The notes beneath the pieces are model-generated. The model worked only from the letters and a program-made list of their open reading frames with translations. It made no database searches and was not told where the DNA came from. Positions 18,353 to 27,830 of a stretch of DNA of 64,000 bases are shown here, one piece after another. Source of the DNA: Microbacterium testaceum. Its GTDB lineage: Bacteria; Actinomycetota; Actinomycetes; Actinomycetales; Microbacteriaceae. The position numbers and the translations under genes are program-made. The stretch spans positions 1 to 64,000 of the forward strand of contig NZ_LDRU01000016.1 of the NCBI RefSeq assembly GCF_001476285.1, written 5' to 3'. Positions within the stretch are counted from its first letter, which is position 1. Each line of letters begins with the position of its first letter.

Positions 18353-20272
18353 ATGGGTGACTGGATCAGCGCCGTTCCGTCGTACCTCGTCGTCGTCCTG
18401 GTCCTGATCCTCCCCGGCGCCGCCGTGGTCGCGGCCGGATGGGGCGTGCGCAACCCGCAGCGCCTGCTGCTCGCTCCCGCGATCTCGGCGACCCTCGCCG
18501 CCGCGGCCGCGACGATCGCGCACTTCGTCGGGCTGCGGTGGGGCCTCCTGCCCCTCGCGCTGTTCACCCTCGTGGTGGTCGGCATCGCGCTGCTGCTGCG
18601 CCGCGGAAACGGAGCCGACCCGGCACCGGCCGGGCGCCGCACCCTTGTCACAGTGGTGCTCTCACTCGCGGCGACCGCCGCGGTCACGACCGTGATGTTC
18701 GCTCGCGCGTTCGGCTCCCCCGACAACATCGCGCAGCGCTTCGACAACATCGTCCACCTCAACGCGATCGCCCTGGCCGTCCAGAACGGCGACGCCTCCG
18801 GGTTCCAGATCGGCGCGACCAGCGACATCGGGTTCTATCCCAACGGGTGGCACGCCCTGACCACGCTGGCGGTCGAGCTCACCGGCGCCTCCGTGCCGGT
18901 CGCCGTCAACGGTGCGAATCTCGCCTTCGTGTCGGTGCTGTGGCCGGCGTCGATCATGGCCCTCGTCGGCGCCCTGTTCGCGCAGCGGCGGACCGCCTAC
19001 GTCACCGCCGCCGCACTGTCCGCCGGATTCGGGGCCTTCCCCGCCCTCTTCTTCAACTGGGGGGTGCTCTACCCCAACCTCATCGGTTACGCGATGGTGC
19101 CGGCCGCGCTGTCCACGGTGGTCACGGCGCTGGACGACCGCGGTCCGCGAGCGCTCACGCGTGCCCTCCTGCTCGTCGCGCTGCTCGCGGGGGGCGTGTT
19201 CCTCGGCCATCCGAACGCGTTCCTCTCGCTCCTCGCCTTCTCGGCCGCCCTCGTCATCGGCATCCTGGCCATTCGCGCCTTCGATGCCCGCACCCGTTCA
19301 TCGGTGATCGGCGTCGCGGTGGCGGTCGTCGGGTTCGGCGCCGTCATGGCCGTCGTGTGGGCCGTGTTCCGCACGGGCGCCGAGCACTCCCGCTGGGAGC
19401 CGTGGCAGAACCTCGCCCAGGCCGCGGGCGAGGGACTCTTCGCCTCTCCCCGCGGTTTCAGCCCGACCATCGTCGTCGTCGCGCTCCTCGTGGCCGGATT
19501 CATCGCCGTCGCCCGTCGTCCGCACGGCCTCCCCGTCCTCGCGGTGTTCGCCGTCGCGGTGGCGCTGTTCATGGTGGTGTCGGGCCTGCGCATCGACTCT
19601 CCCGTACGCCAGCTGCTGACGAACCCCTGGTACAACGACTCGAATCGTCTGGCCGCGCTCCTCCCCCTCGCCGCGATCCCCGTCGCGACCCTCGGCGCAC
19701 TCGCGATCGTCGATACGGCTCGACGGTGGGCGACGCGCCGGTCACTGCCGCGATGGACGCGCGTGACGGCCGCGGTGGTGGCGGTCGTCGCCGTCTTCTC
19801 GGTCGTGGTCGGCCCCAACGTCCGCATCGCGCTCGCCCAGGTGCACGAGGCCTACGCCTACACCGACGACGCGCTCATCCTGTCCGACGACGAGCACGCC
19901 CTGCTCGAGCGCCTCGACGACGAGACCCCCGCCGACGCGCTCATCATCGGCAGCCCGCGCACGGGGACGTCGCTCGCCCTCGCCCTCGCCGACCGCGAGG
20001 TCACCCAGCGGCACGTCTTCGGCTCCCCGTCCCCCGAGCTCCTCTTCCTCAACACGCACCTTCGCGACATCGAGACGGATCCGGCCGTGTGTTCCACGGT
20101 CGACGAGCTCGGCATCGACTACGTGCTCGACTTCGGTCGGCGAGACGTCATCGACGACCCCAACGGAGCCGTGCCGTACGACGGCATCCAAGACCTGACA
20201 CCCTCGTCGCACCTCGTCCTCATCGACTCCCAGGGCCCGGAGGCCCGCCTGTTCCGGATCGAGGGGTGCTGA
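18353..20272 (+). CDS. DUF6541 family polytopic membrane protein
   Basis: A 639-residue protein starting MGDWISAVPSYLVVV. It has a dozen or so hydrophobic helices through about residue 500, then a roughly 140-residue soluble domain. That domain contains DDALILSDDEHALLERLDDE, ADALIIGSPRTGTSLALAL and LGIDYVLDFGRR. The arrangement resembles GT-C glycosyltransferases and PMT-like proteins, in which a membrane core is followed by a periplasmic domain, but no catalytic motif is certain. It is first in a long plus-strand glycan operon. The ATG at 18353 has GGAG about 9 nt upstream; a GTG at 18320 is an alternative. Confidence 0.75.
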   Translation: MGDWISAVPSYLVVVLVLILPGAAVVAAGWGVRNPQRLLLAPAISATLAAAAATIAHFVGLRWGLLPLALFTLVVVGIALLLRRGNGADPAPAGRRTLVTVVLSLAATAAVTTVMFARAFGSPDNIAQRFDNIVHLNAIALAVQNGDASGFQIGATSDIGFYPNGWHALTTLAVELTGASVPVAVNGANLAFVSVLWPASIMALVGALFAQRRTAYVTAAALSAGFGAFPALFFNWGVLYPNLIGYAMVPAALSTVVTALDDRGPRALTRALLLVALLAGGVFLGHPNAFLSLLAFSAALVIGILAIRAFDARTRSSVIGVAVAVVGFGAVMAVVWAVFRTGAEHSRWEPWQNLAQAAGEGLFASPRGFSPTIVVVALLVAGFIAVARRPHGLPVLAVFAVAVALFMVVSGLRIDSPVRQLLTNPWYNDSNRLAALLPLAAIPVATLGALAIVDTARRWATRRSLPRWTRVTAAVVAVVAVFSVVVGPNVRIALAQVHEAYAYTDDALILSDDEHALLERLDDETPADALIIGSPRTGTSLALALADREVTQRHVFGSPSPELLFLNTHLRDIETDPAVCSTVDELGIDYVLDFGRRDVIDDPNGAVPYDGIQDLTPSSHLVLIDSQGPEARLFRIEGC

Positions 20273-20274
20273 TC

Positions 20275-21471
20275 ATGGCGCGCGAGACGACGGTCGCGGT
20301 CGCCTACGACTGCCTTTTCCCCTACTCCACCGGCGGCGGCGAGCGACAGTATCGCGCGCAGGCCGACGAGCTCGGCCGTCGCGGACTCGAGGTCGACTAC
20401 CTCACGGCCGTGCAGTGGGACGGTCCGACGCCGACCGAGGAGCACTTCCGCATCCGGCCTCTCACGGGCCGCCTGAACCTGTACTCCCCCGGCGGGGTCC
20501 GGCGTATCCCGGCGGCCCTGCGCTACGCGGCCGCGCTCTTCCGTGCGCTCGTTCGCCGCCGCCGTCGCTACACCGCGCTGATCGTGAGCGGCCTGCCGAT
20601 CTTCAACGTCTTCGCGGCCCGTCTGGCCCTTCTCGGCTCGGGAACCCGGGTCGTCGTGGACTACCTCGAGGTCTGGCACCGACGCCAGTGGGTCGAGTAC
20701 TCGGGCCTGGTCACGGGGACGATCGCGTGGCTGCTGCAGCGCGCGGCGATCGCGATCACCCCCCTCGCCACCTGCCACTCCCAGCTCACGGCGACGCGCC
20801 TGCGCGCCGAGGGGCTGCGCCGTCCGCCTCTCGTCAGCCCGGGGCTGATCGACGACGCCGTCGAGGTCGAGACCCCCGGCCCCGCGGCGCACCCTCCCTA
20901 CGTCCTCTACGTCGGCCGCCACATCCCCGACAAGCAGGTCGAGGTCATCCCCGCCGCGGTCGCCGCCGCGCGCGAGAGCCTCCCCGACCTCCGCCTGGTG
21001 ATCCTGGGCACCGGCCCGAGCTCCGACGCCGTGCGCGCCGAGGTGCGCCGGGTCGGCGGAGAGGAGTGGACCGAGTTCCCCGGATTCGTCTCGGATGCCG
21101 AGCTCGACACGCTCCTGCACGGAGCACTCGCGCTCGTGCACCCGTCGCGCCGCGAGGGCTTCGGTCTCGTCGTCGTCGAGGCCAACGCCCACGGCACCCC
21201 GGTGGTCCTCGTCGCGCACGAGGGCAACGCCGCCACCGAGCTCATCGACGAGGGCGTCAACGGCGTCGTCGCCCCGACCACCCGCCCCGACGATCTCGCC
21301 CGGGCCATCCGGGCCGTCGCCGACGGAGGTGACGACCTCCGCCGCACCGCGCGCGCCTGGTACGACACCGCCGTCCGCACCCGCACCATCCGCCGCACCG
21401 TGGAGGGCATCGCATCGGCACTCGCGTTGCCGAACCGCTCCACGGTGAAGACGAAAGAAGACACGCCTTGA
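20275..21471 (+). CDS. GT4 family glycosyltransferase (GT-B fold)
   Basis: A 398-residue protein. The N-terminal half begins TVAVAYDCLFPYSTGGGERQ, with the glycine loop that binds the acceptor-side pocket. The C-terminal half has YVLYVGRHIPDKQVEVIPAA and the donor-binding motif SRREGFGLVVVEANAHGTP, the E-x7-E element of GT4 retaining enzymes. Donor and acceptor sugars cannot be told from sequence. It starts 2 nt after the DUF6541 stop codon and its own stop overlaps the next start by 4 nt, so it lies within a tightly coupled glycan operon. Confidence 0.88.
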   Translation: MARETTVAVAYDCLFPYSTGGGERQYRAQADELGRRGLEVDYLTAVQWDGPTPTEEHFRIRPLTGRLNLYSPGGVRRIPAALRYAAALFRALVRRRRRYTALIVSGLPIFNVFAARLALLGSGTRVVVDYLEVWHRRQWVEYSGLVTGTIAWLLQRAAIAITPLATCHSQLTATRLRAEGLRRPPLVSPGLIDDAVEVETPGPAAHPPYVLYVGRHIPDKQVEVIPAAVAAARESLPDLRLVILGTGPSSDAVRAEVRRVGGEEWTEFPGFVSDAELDTLLHGALALVHPSRREGFGLVVVEANAHGTPVVLVAHEGNAATELIDEGVNGVVAPTTRPDDLARAIRAVADGGDDLRRTARAWYDTAVRTRTIRRTVEGIASALALPNRSTVKTKEDTP

Positions 21472-22697
21472 CCAGTCCCGTACCAACCGATCCCGCCTCG
21501 AGCGATCCCGCCTCGAGCGACGGCGTCGAGCTGACGATCCTCATGCCCTGCCTCAACGAGGCGGAGACCCTCGAGGTGTGCATCCGCAAGGCGCAGGGCT
21601 TCCTCGCGCGTACCGGCATCCGCGGTGAGGTCCTCATCTCGGACAACGGCAGCACCGACGGATCGCAGGCGATCGCCGAGCGGCTCGGCGCCCGCGTCTC
21701 GCACGCCCCGCGTCGCGGATACGGAGCCGCGCTCATCAACGGCATCGAGACAGCCCGCGGCCGGTTCGTGATCATGGCCGACGCCGACGACAGCTACGAC
21801 TTCGAGAACCTCGAGCCCTTCATCGAGCGCCTCCGCGCCGGCGCCGATCTGGTCATGGGCAACCGCTTCCGCGGGGGCATCGCCCCCGGCGCCATGCCGC
21901 CGCTGCACAAGTACCTCGGAAACCCGGTGCTGTCCTTCATCGGGGAGCTGTTCTTCCGTCCCGGCATCCGCGACTTCCACTGCGGTCTGCGCGGTTTCAA
22001 CCGTGCGCGCATCCGCGACCTCGACCTGCAGACGACCGGCATGGAGTTCGCCTCCGAGATGGTCGTGCGCGCCTCGCTCGCGCGGTACCGCATCGAAGAG
22101 GTCCCGACGACGCTGAAGAAGGACGGACGCTCGCGCCCGCCGCACCTGCGCAGCTGGCACGACGGCTGGCGCCACCTCCGGTTCCTGCTGCTGTTCGCCC
22201 CGCGGTGGCTGTTCGTCTACCCCGGGCTGGTCGCGTTCTTCCTGGGCGCGATCGCCGTCGCCGTGCTCTCGTTCGGCGGCGTCGAGATCGCCGGGGTCGG
22301 GTTCGACGTCACCACGATGGTCTACGCCAGCGCCCTGTGCGTCATCGGCTTCCAATCCCTGCTGTTCTTCTGGCTGACCAAGCTGTACGCGACGCAGGAG
22401 GGGTTCCTCCCCACGAGCGAGAGATATCGACGCATCGTCGCGAAGTGGTCCGCCGAGCGCGGTCTGCTCATCGGGCTCGGGCTCTTCCTCCTGGGCATCG
22501 TCATCGGCATCGTGCAGGTGACGCTGTGGGGAAGCCTCGACTTCGGGCAGCAGAACGCGGCCCAGGCGGTGCGTATCGCCGTGCCGAGCGCCCTCACGAT
22601 CATCCTCGGCTTCCAGACCGTGATGATGAGCTTCTTCTCGGGCGTCCTCACCACGCCGCGACGCGAGCAGCGGCCCGAAGCCGTCATCGAGAGCTGA
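21468..22697 (+). CDS. Membrane-associated GT2 glycosyltransferase (polyprenyl-phosphate type)
   Basis: A 409-residue protein from a TTG start that overlaps the preceding stop (TTGA). The GT-A domain has ILMPCLNEAETLEVCI, SDNGSTDGSQ, the DxD-type motif MADADDSYDFENLE and GMEFASEMVVRA. The C-terminal third carries about four transmembrane helices. This layout matches enzymes that transfer a hexose from a nucleotide sugar to undecaprenyl phosphate, giving a lipid-linked single sugar used by membrane GT-C enzymes such as the DUF6541 protein upstream. That partnership is inference. An Asp/Pro/Ser-rich stretch near the N-terminus contains a duplicated SDPASS. Confidence 0.85.
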   Translation: MTSPVPTDPASSDPASSDGVELTILMPCLNEAETLEVCIRKAQGFLARTGIRGEVLISDNGSTDGSQAIAERLGARVSHAPRRGYGAALINGIETARGRFVIMADADDSYDFENLEPFIERLRAGADLVMGNRFRGGIAPGAMPPLHKYLGNPVLSFIGELFFRPGIRDFHCGLRGFNRARIRDLDLQTTGMEFASEMVVRASLARYRIEEVPTTLKKDGRSRPPHLRSWHDGWRHLRFLLLFAPRWLFVYPGLVAFFLGAIAVAVLSFGGVEIAGVGFDVTTMVYASALCVIGFQSLLFFWLTKLYATQEGFLPTSERYRRIVAKWSAERGLLIGLGLFLLGIVIGIVQVTLWGSLDFGQQNAAQAVRIAVPSALTIILGFQTVMMSFFSGVLTTPRREQRPEAVIES

Positions 22698-23821
22698 TGG
22701 CCGCGCGCCGCATCCTCGTCGACCTGCTCGGGTTCACCGGCTCACGCGGCGGGACCGAGACCTACGTGCGGGAGCTCCTCCCGCGCCTCGCCGAACGGAT
22801 GCCGCACGCCCGCTTCGCCGCCCTCACGGGGCGCGCGGGGAGCGGGCGCGTCGCCACCTTCTTCCCGGGCGCCGTACAGATCGTGCCCTGGGTGGGGGCC
22901 GACCCGGCGACGTGGGCGCTCGGCGCGGTCACGTCGACCGATCTGCTCGCTCGTCGCTACGGGGCCGACCTCGTCTGGGCTCCGGCGAACTTCGGACCCG
23001 TGTTCCGGGGCGTCCGGCGGGTGGTCACCGTCCACGACGCGATCTACGACGAGGTGCCCGGCGGCATCGCCGATCGCGCTCAGCGCGCCATCACGTCGTT
23101 TCTCATGCGCCGCTCGGCCCGCACCGCCGACCACGTCCTCACGGTCTCGCACGCGGCCGCCGCGAGCATCGGCGCCCACCTCGGCGTTCCCGCGGAGCGC
23201 ATCTCGGTCGTCCATAACGGCAGCACCGACCCGCGCCCGCAGGACGACCCCGCCGGTGTGCTGTCCTCCCTGGGCCTCCCCTCCGGCCGGCCGATCGTCC
23301 TCAGCGTCGGCAACCGGATGCCGCACAAGAACTTCCGCGGACTGCTCGAGGCCGTGGCATCCCTTCCCTCCGCCGAGCGGCCCGTCACGGTCATCGCGGG
23401 CAGCCGTCTGCCCGATCCTCTCGCCGCCGACGTCGATCGCCTGGGCCTCGCCCGCGACGTGGTCCTTCCCGGTTGGGTGAGCGACGCGCAGCTCGAAGCG
23501 CTGTTCCAGGTCGCCGACCTCTACGCCTGTCCCTCGCTGGTCGAGGGCTTCGGTCTCCCCGTCGTCGACGCCCTGCGGCGAGCCGTTCCCGTCCTCGCGA
23601 ACGACGTCCCCGTGCTCCGCGAGGTGGGGGGCACGGCCGCCCGGTACGCCGATGCGACGGATGCCACGGCCTTCGGCGCGGCGATCCGCGCGGTCCTCGC
23701 GGATCCACCGGATGCCGCGACGCGCGAGGACGCGCGAGAGTGGGCCTCGCGATTCACCTGGGACGACACGGCCGACGGCGTCGCGACCGTTCTCGATCGC
23801 GCTCTCGGGGAGCCGCGATGA
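22697..23821 (+). CDS. GT4 family glycosyltransferase
   Basis: A 374-residue GT-B enzyme starting MAARRILVDLLGFTGSRGGT. The N-terminal domain has TVHDAIYDEVPGG and a DHVLTVSHAAAASIGAHLGV segment. The C-terminal domain has IVLSVGNRMPHKNFRGLLEA and the donor-site CPSLVEGFGLPVVDALRRAV. This pattern is typical of mannosyl- and rhamnosyl-type retaining transferases. Start and preceding stop share one base (TGATG), and the downstream flippase start overlaps its stop (ATGA), so expression is coupled on both sides. Confidence 0.88.
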   Translation: MAARRILVDLLGFTGSRGGTETYVRELLPRLAERMPHARFAALTGRAGSGRVATFFPGAVQIVPWVGADPATWALGAVTSTDLLARRYGADLVWAPANFGPVFRGVRRVVTVHDAIYDEVPGGIADRAQRAITSFLMRRSARTADHVLTVSHAAAASIGAHLGVPAERISVVHNGSTDPRPQDDPAGVLSSLGLPSGRPIVLSVGNRMPHKNFRGLLEAVASLPSAERPVTVIAGSRLPDPLAADVDRLGLARDVVLPGWVSDAQLEALFQVADLYACPSLVEGFGLPVVDALRRAVPVLANDVPVLREVGGTAARYADATDATAFGAAIRAVLADPPDAATREDAREWASRFTWDDTADGVATVLDRALGEPR

Positions 23822-25086
23822 CCGACGCCGCGGGGCCGGCACCGCTGCGCGGACGCCTGGTGGGGTTCATGGTGGTCCCCGCGATCGCGGCGATCTCCCC
23901 ACTCCTCGTCCTCCCGCTGATCTCACGCCTCGCGGGCGACGGCGGGTGGGCGAGCGCGGTCGCGGGCGAAGCCATCGGTACGTTCGCCGCGATCGCGATC
24001 GGCTACGGATGGACGGCCGTCGGCCCGGCCCTCATCTCGATCGCCCCCGACGACGACCGGCGCGCGCGGCTGTACCGTGACTCGATCGTCGTGCGACTCC
24101 TGCTCGCCGCGATCGTGCTGCCCATCCTCGCGGTGGTGTGCTGGTTCGTGGCGTCGCCCGGATCCGAGCTGCTGACGGTGCTGATGGGCGTCCAGGGCGC
24201 CCTGATCGCGCTGTCGTTCACGTGGTACTGCGCCGGGGTGGGCGATCCGCGCACGATCATCTTCTTCGATGCGGTCCCGCGCGTGGTCGCCACCGCCCTC
24301 GCCGCCGGAGCGATCCTTTTGACCGGGATCGTCGAGCTCTACCCGATCGCGGGCATCCTCGTCACGCTGGGCGGCACGACGCTGTTCAGCGCGCGGCTGC
24401 TGCGTCGGCATCCGGGTCCCTGGCCGCCCGCGCGCGAGATCCCCGGGCTCCTGCGCGCGGGTCTGCCGGTCGCGGTCAACGATGCCGCTCTGAGCGCGTA
24501 CTCGAGCGTCCCCGCGCCGCTCGTGAACGTCACGGCGCTGCCCTCGGCCGCAGCGGGATACGCCTCGGCCGACAAGATGTTCAAGCTCGGCAGCGTGCTG
24601 CCGTTCACCCTGGCGAGCGCGTTCCAGAGCTGGGTGAGCGAGGGCGATCCCCTCGACCGCCGCCGCCGCCTACGCGTCGCCCTCGGCACGCATGTCGCCT
24701 TCGGCCTCCTGGGCGCCGTCGTCCTGACCGTCCTCGGACCGTGGGTCAGCCTCGTGATGTTCGGGGAGTCGGCCGCGGCCGGGCTCGATCTCGTCGCGGC
24801 GATGGGCCTCGTCTTCCTCTTCCTCTCCGTCCGTACCTCCATGACACGTCACGTGCTCTTCCCCGCGGGTAAGGCCCGCCTGGTGATGACCGTTACGCTC
24901 GTTGCGACGGCGGTCGGCGTCCCCGCCATGGTCGCGATGGCCATCGTGATCGGCCCCCTCGGCGCAGCCCTCGGCTACGCCCTCACCGAGGGCCTGGCCA
25001 CCCTCCTGCTGTGGCGACCGTGTGCCCTCGCGATGCGCGACATCGCGTCCCCTCCGGCCCGACGAGAACAGGACCGCACCGCATGA
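23818..25086 (+). CDS. Wzx-type polysaccharide flippase (MOP superfamily)
   Basis: A 422-residue protein with about twelve hydrophobic helices, starting with LVGFMVVPAIAAISPLLVLP. The segment YASADKMFKLGSVLPFTLASAFQSWVSE is typical of Wzx/RfbX-like translocases, which move undecaprenyl-linked repeat units to the outer leaflet. Together with the Wzy-type pair at 7.8-10.5 kb it makes a Wzx/Wzy route likely, in addition to the two ABC exporters here. The start overlaps the upstream stop (ATGA) and the stop overlaps the next start. Confidence 0.82.
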   Translation: MTDAAGPAPLRGRLVGFMVVPAIAAISPLLVLPLISRLAGDGGWASAVAGEAIGTFAAIAIGYGWTAVGPALISIAPDDDRRARLYRDSIVVRLLLAAIVLPILAVVCWFVASPGSELLTVLMGVQGALIALSFTWYCAGVGDPRTIIFFDAVPRVVATALAAGAILLTGIVELYPIAGILVTLGGTTLFSARLLRRHPGPWPPAREIPGLLRAGLPVAVNDAALSAYSSVPAPLVNVTALPSAAAGYASADKMFKLGSVLPFTLASAFQSWVSEGDPLDRRRRLRVALGTHVAFGLLGAVVLTVLGPWVSLVMFGESAAAGLDLVAAMGLVFLFLSVRTSMTRHVLFPAGKARLVMTVTLVATAVGVPAMVAMAIVIGPLGAALGYALTEGLATLLLWRPCALAMRDIASPPARREQDRTA

Positions 25087-25964
25087 CCCCCTCCCCCCGA
25101 GACGCGACCGCGCGCATCGGCGCCGTCGTCCTGACCTGGCGCGACCGCGTCCAGACCGTGGAGTGCGTGACCGGGCTCCTCGCCTCACCGGCCGTCACCC
25201 GCGTCGTCGTCGTCGACAACGAGGCCGATGGGACGATCCAGGATGCCTTCGCGCCCGACGACCGCATCGAGTTCGTCGAGCTGAGCGCCAACACCGGATT
25301 CGCGGTCGGAGTGAACGCGGGGATGAAGGTCCTCCTCGCCGACGACGAGACCGATCTCCTGCTCGTGATGAACAACGACGCGACCCTTCCGGTCGACGAC
25401 ATCGACCGGCTGCGTGAGGCGCTGGCGGCGGATGCGTCCCTCGGGGTCGTCGGACCGCGTATCGTCACCCCCGACGGCCAGCGCTTCTCCGCCGGCGGGA
25501 TCGTGAACCGCCTGACCTGGGGAATCAGACAGCCGCGCCCCGGGGAGCAGCCGGACTTCCTCACCTGGGCGTGCGTCCTCCTGCGACGCTCGACGCTCGA
25601 GATGGCCGGCCTCCTCGACGAGCGCTTCTTCATGTACTGGGAGGACGTCGAGTACGGCTTCCGCCTGCGTGAGCGGGGCATCGGGTTCGCCGAGGTCGCC
25701 GACGCCGTGCTCACCCACGCGGTCTCGTCGTCGCACTCCCGCGCGGGCTCGCGCATCCTCGCGTACTCGAGCCAGGCGTTCCGCCACTTCCTGACCCTGC
25801 ACGGCGGTGCCACGACCGTCACGGGCCTCGCCCGCCTCAGCGCGAAGGTCCTGCTCACCCTGGCCCAGGGAGATCGGCGCGGTGCCGCCTACGTTCGAGC
25901 GGGCTGGCGTCTCGGCTCCCCCGCTCCCGATCCGGCCTACCCGGCCATCAACGCCCTGCCCTGA
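25083..25964 (+). CDS. GT2 family glycosyltransferase
   Basis: A 293-residue GT-A enzyme. Motifs are GAVVLTWRDRVQTVECVTGL, VVVDNEADG, the segment ANTGFAVGVNAG, the acidic site MNNDATLPVDD, and the acceptor-side FFMYWEDVEYGFRLRERG. This order matches rhamnosyltransferase-like GT2 proteins (WbbL family), but the sugar is not certain. Start and upstream stop overlap (ATGA). It lies directly after the flippase gene. Confidence 0.85.
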   Translation: MTPSPRDATARIGAVVLTWRDRVQTVECVTGLLASPAVTRVVVVDNEADGTIQDAFAPDDRIEFVELSANTGFAVGVNAGMKVLLADDETDLLLVMNNDATLPVDDIDRLREALAADASLGVVGPRIVTPDGQRFSAGGIVNRLTWGIRQPRPGEQPDFLTWACVLLRRSTLEMAGLLDERFFMYWEDVEYGFRLRERGIGFAEVADAVLTHAVSSSHSRAGSRILAYSSQAFRHFLTLHGGATTVTGLARLSAKVLLTLAQGDRRGAAYVRAGWRLGSPAPDPAYPAINALP

Positions 25965-25975
25965 GAGGACGCCCC

Positions 25976-26857
25976 ATGACCATCGGCTTCGTCGTGACGA
26001 CCCTGGGGCGGCTCGAGCCGCTCCGCGCGCTTCTCGCCTCCCTCGAAGATCAACTGCGGGAGGGCGATCACGTCGTCCTCGTCGCGCAGGGCGCCCAGGA
26101 CGACGTGGCGGCCCTCGCCGCCGAGTTCTCCGCCCGCGGTGTCCCGGTGACCGCGACGACCTCGGCCCGGGGTGCCTCGCTGGGACGGAACACCGGCGTC
26201 GCCGCGCTCCCCGCCGGCGACGCCGTCGTCACCTTCCCCAACGACAACACGACCTACCCGGCGGGCACCGTCGCCGCCCTGCACGCCGCCGTCGACGGGG
26301 CCGACTTCCTCGCGGGCGGGTTCACCTCCTGGGATGAGCGCGGTCCCAAGACGACGCTGCCGTCCGCGGGAACGCCGCTCGACAAGTACAACGTGTGGTC
26401 GGTCATCGAGATGGGCATCCTCATCCGCCGCTCGCTCTTCGACGCCGTCGGCGGGTTCGACGAGAACATCGGTCCCGGGTCGGCGTCGCCCTGGCAGGTG
26501 GCCGAGGGCACCGATCTGCTGCTGCGCGCGATGGCGCGCGAGCCGCGCCTGGTCCACGAGTTCCGATGGCTCCCCGCCGACGTCCACGTCGACGGGATCT
26601 CGACCGGCTTCGGGCTGAGCACGGCGGACCGCAGGCGCAAGCTGCGCGCCTACGGCCGCGGCACGGGGCGCGCGTTCGCCGTCCACGGATACCCCCTCTG
26701 GTGGCGGCTCGCCTTCACGGCCGCGGGCCTGCTCTACGGCGTCCGCAACCCGCGACCGATCACGCTCGGCGACGGGTGGCCGATGTTCCTCGGTCGCCTC
26801 GAGGGCACCCTCGGGCGCACCTTCGGCCAGGCGCGCATGGTCTCCGCGACCCGCTGA
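25976..26857 (+). CDS. GT2 family glycosyltransferase with NDN in place of DxD
   Basis: A 293-residue protein starting [19 protein letters not shown]. It has [20 protein letters not shown], then [12 protein letters not shown] where most GT2 enzymes show a DxD metal motif. [20 protein letters not shown] and GTDLLLRAM follow. The general family is clear, but the unusual acidic site leaves metal use and activity open. A GAGAGGA ribosome site lies just upstream of the ATG. It is separated from the previous gene by only 11 nt. Confidence 0.78.
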   Translation: MTIGFVVTTLGRLEPLRALLASLEDQLREGDHVVLVAQGAQDDVAALAAEFSARGVPVTATTSARGASLGRNTGVAALPAGDAVVTFPNDNTTYPAGTVAALHAAVDGADFLAGGFTSWDERGPKTTLPSAGTPLDKYNVWSVIEMGILIRRSLFDAVGGFDENIGPGSASPWQVAEGTDLLLRAMAREPRLVHEFRWLPADVHVDGISTGFGLSTADRRRKLRAYGRGTGRAFAVHGYPLWWRLAFTAAGLLYGVRNPRPITLGDGWPMFLGRLEGTLGRTFGQARMVSATR

Positions 26858-26876
26858 GCGCCCGAGACCCCGCTGT

Positions 26877-26882
26877 TACGCT
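26877..26882 (+). promoter_or_regulatory. Putative internal -10 hexamer for UDP-xylose synthase gene
   Basis: TACGCT lies 6 nt before the GTG at 26889, inside an otherwise continuous operon. It would allow the last two genes to be transcribed separately. Confidence 0.35.
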
Positions 26883-26888
26883 GAGAAC

Positions 26889-27830
26889 GTGTCATCCAGA
26901 GTTCTCATCACCGGCGGCGCCGGCTTCATCGGGTCCCATCTCTCCGAGCGCCTCCTGGCCGAGGGCAACGAGGTCATCTGCGTCGACAACTTCTTCACGG
27001 GGTCCCGTCGCAACGTCGAGCACCTCTTCGACAACCCGCGATTCGAGCTCCTCCGGCACGATGTGACCTTCCCGCTGTACGTCGAGGTCGACCAGATCTA
27101 CAACCTGGCCTGCCCCGCGTCGCCTGTGCACTACCAGCACGACCCGGTGCAGACCACCAAGACCAGCGTCATGGGCGCGATCAACATGCTGGGCCTCGCC
27201 AAGCGCCTGCGCGTGCCGATCCTCCAGGCATCGACCTCCGAGGTCTACGGCGACCCGGCGGTCCACCCCCAGACCGAGGACTACTGGGGCAACGTGAACC
27301 CCATCGGCACGCGCTCCTGCTACGACGAGGGCAAGCGCGCCGCCGAGACGCTGTTCTTCGACTACCGCCGCCAGCACGACCTGTCGATCAAGGTCATCCG
27401 CATCTTCAACACGTACGGCCCGCGCATGCACCCGAACGACGGGCGCGTGGTCTCGAATTTCATCGTGCAGGCCCTCCGCGGCGAGCCGATCACGATCTAC
27501 GGAGACGGCTCGCAGACCCGCTCGTTCTGCTTCGTCGACGACCTCGTCGACGGCATGGTCCGCCTCATGGACACCGGCCACGACGTGACCGGCCCCATCA
27601 ACGTCGGCAACCCCGGCGAGTTCACCATGCTCGAGCTCGCGAACGCCGTGCTCGAGATCACCGGGAGCTCGTCCACGATCGAGCACCGCCCCCTTCCGCA
27701 GGACGACCCCAAGCAGCGGCAGCCCAACATCGACCTCGCACGCCGGGAGCTCGGGTGGGAGCCGACGGTCGCGCTGCAGCCGGGGCTCGAACGGACCATC
27801 GCGTACTTCCGCTCCGTCCTGACGGACTGA
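26889..27830 (+). CDS. UDP-glucuronate decarboxylase (UDP-xylose synthase)
   Basis: A 313-residue extended SDR enzyme. It has the NAD-binding [11 protein letters not shown], then STSEVYGDP, the catalytic Tyr/Lys in [11 protein letters not shown], and [20 protein letters not shown]. The combination of [11 protein letters not shown] and [11 protein letters not shown] is characteristic of UXS, which decarboxylates UDP-glucuronate to UDP-xylose. This suggests xylose, or a xylose-derived sugar, in one of the glycans. A dTDP- or UDP-hexose epimerase role is less likely. Its stop shares one base with the start of the next gene. Confidence 0.85.
   Translation: MSSRVLITGGAGFIGSHLSERLLAEGNEVICVDNFFTGSRRNVEHLFDNPRFELLRHDVTFPLYVEVDQIYNLACPASPVHYQHDPVQTTKTSVMGAINMLGLAKRLRVPILQASTSEVYGDPAVHPQTEDYWGNVNPIGTRSCYDEGKRAAETLFFDYRRQHDLSIKVIRIFNTYGPRMHPNDGRVVSNFIVQALRGEPITIYGDGSQTRSFCFVDDLVDGMVRLMDTGHDVTGPINVGNPGEFTMLELANAVLEITGSSSTIEHRPLPQDDPKQRQPNIDLARRELGWEPTVALQPGLERTIAYFRSVLTD

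Noticed and set aside
18439-20274. Long frame upstream of and in frame with the GT4 gene at 20275
   Set aside because: The upstream 600 residues are Arg/Pro-rich and out of frame with the DUF6541 coding sequence. The ATG at 20275 has a ribosome site and begins at the conserved strand.
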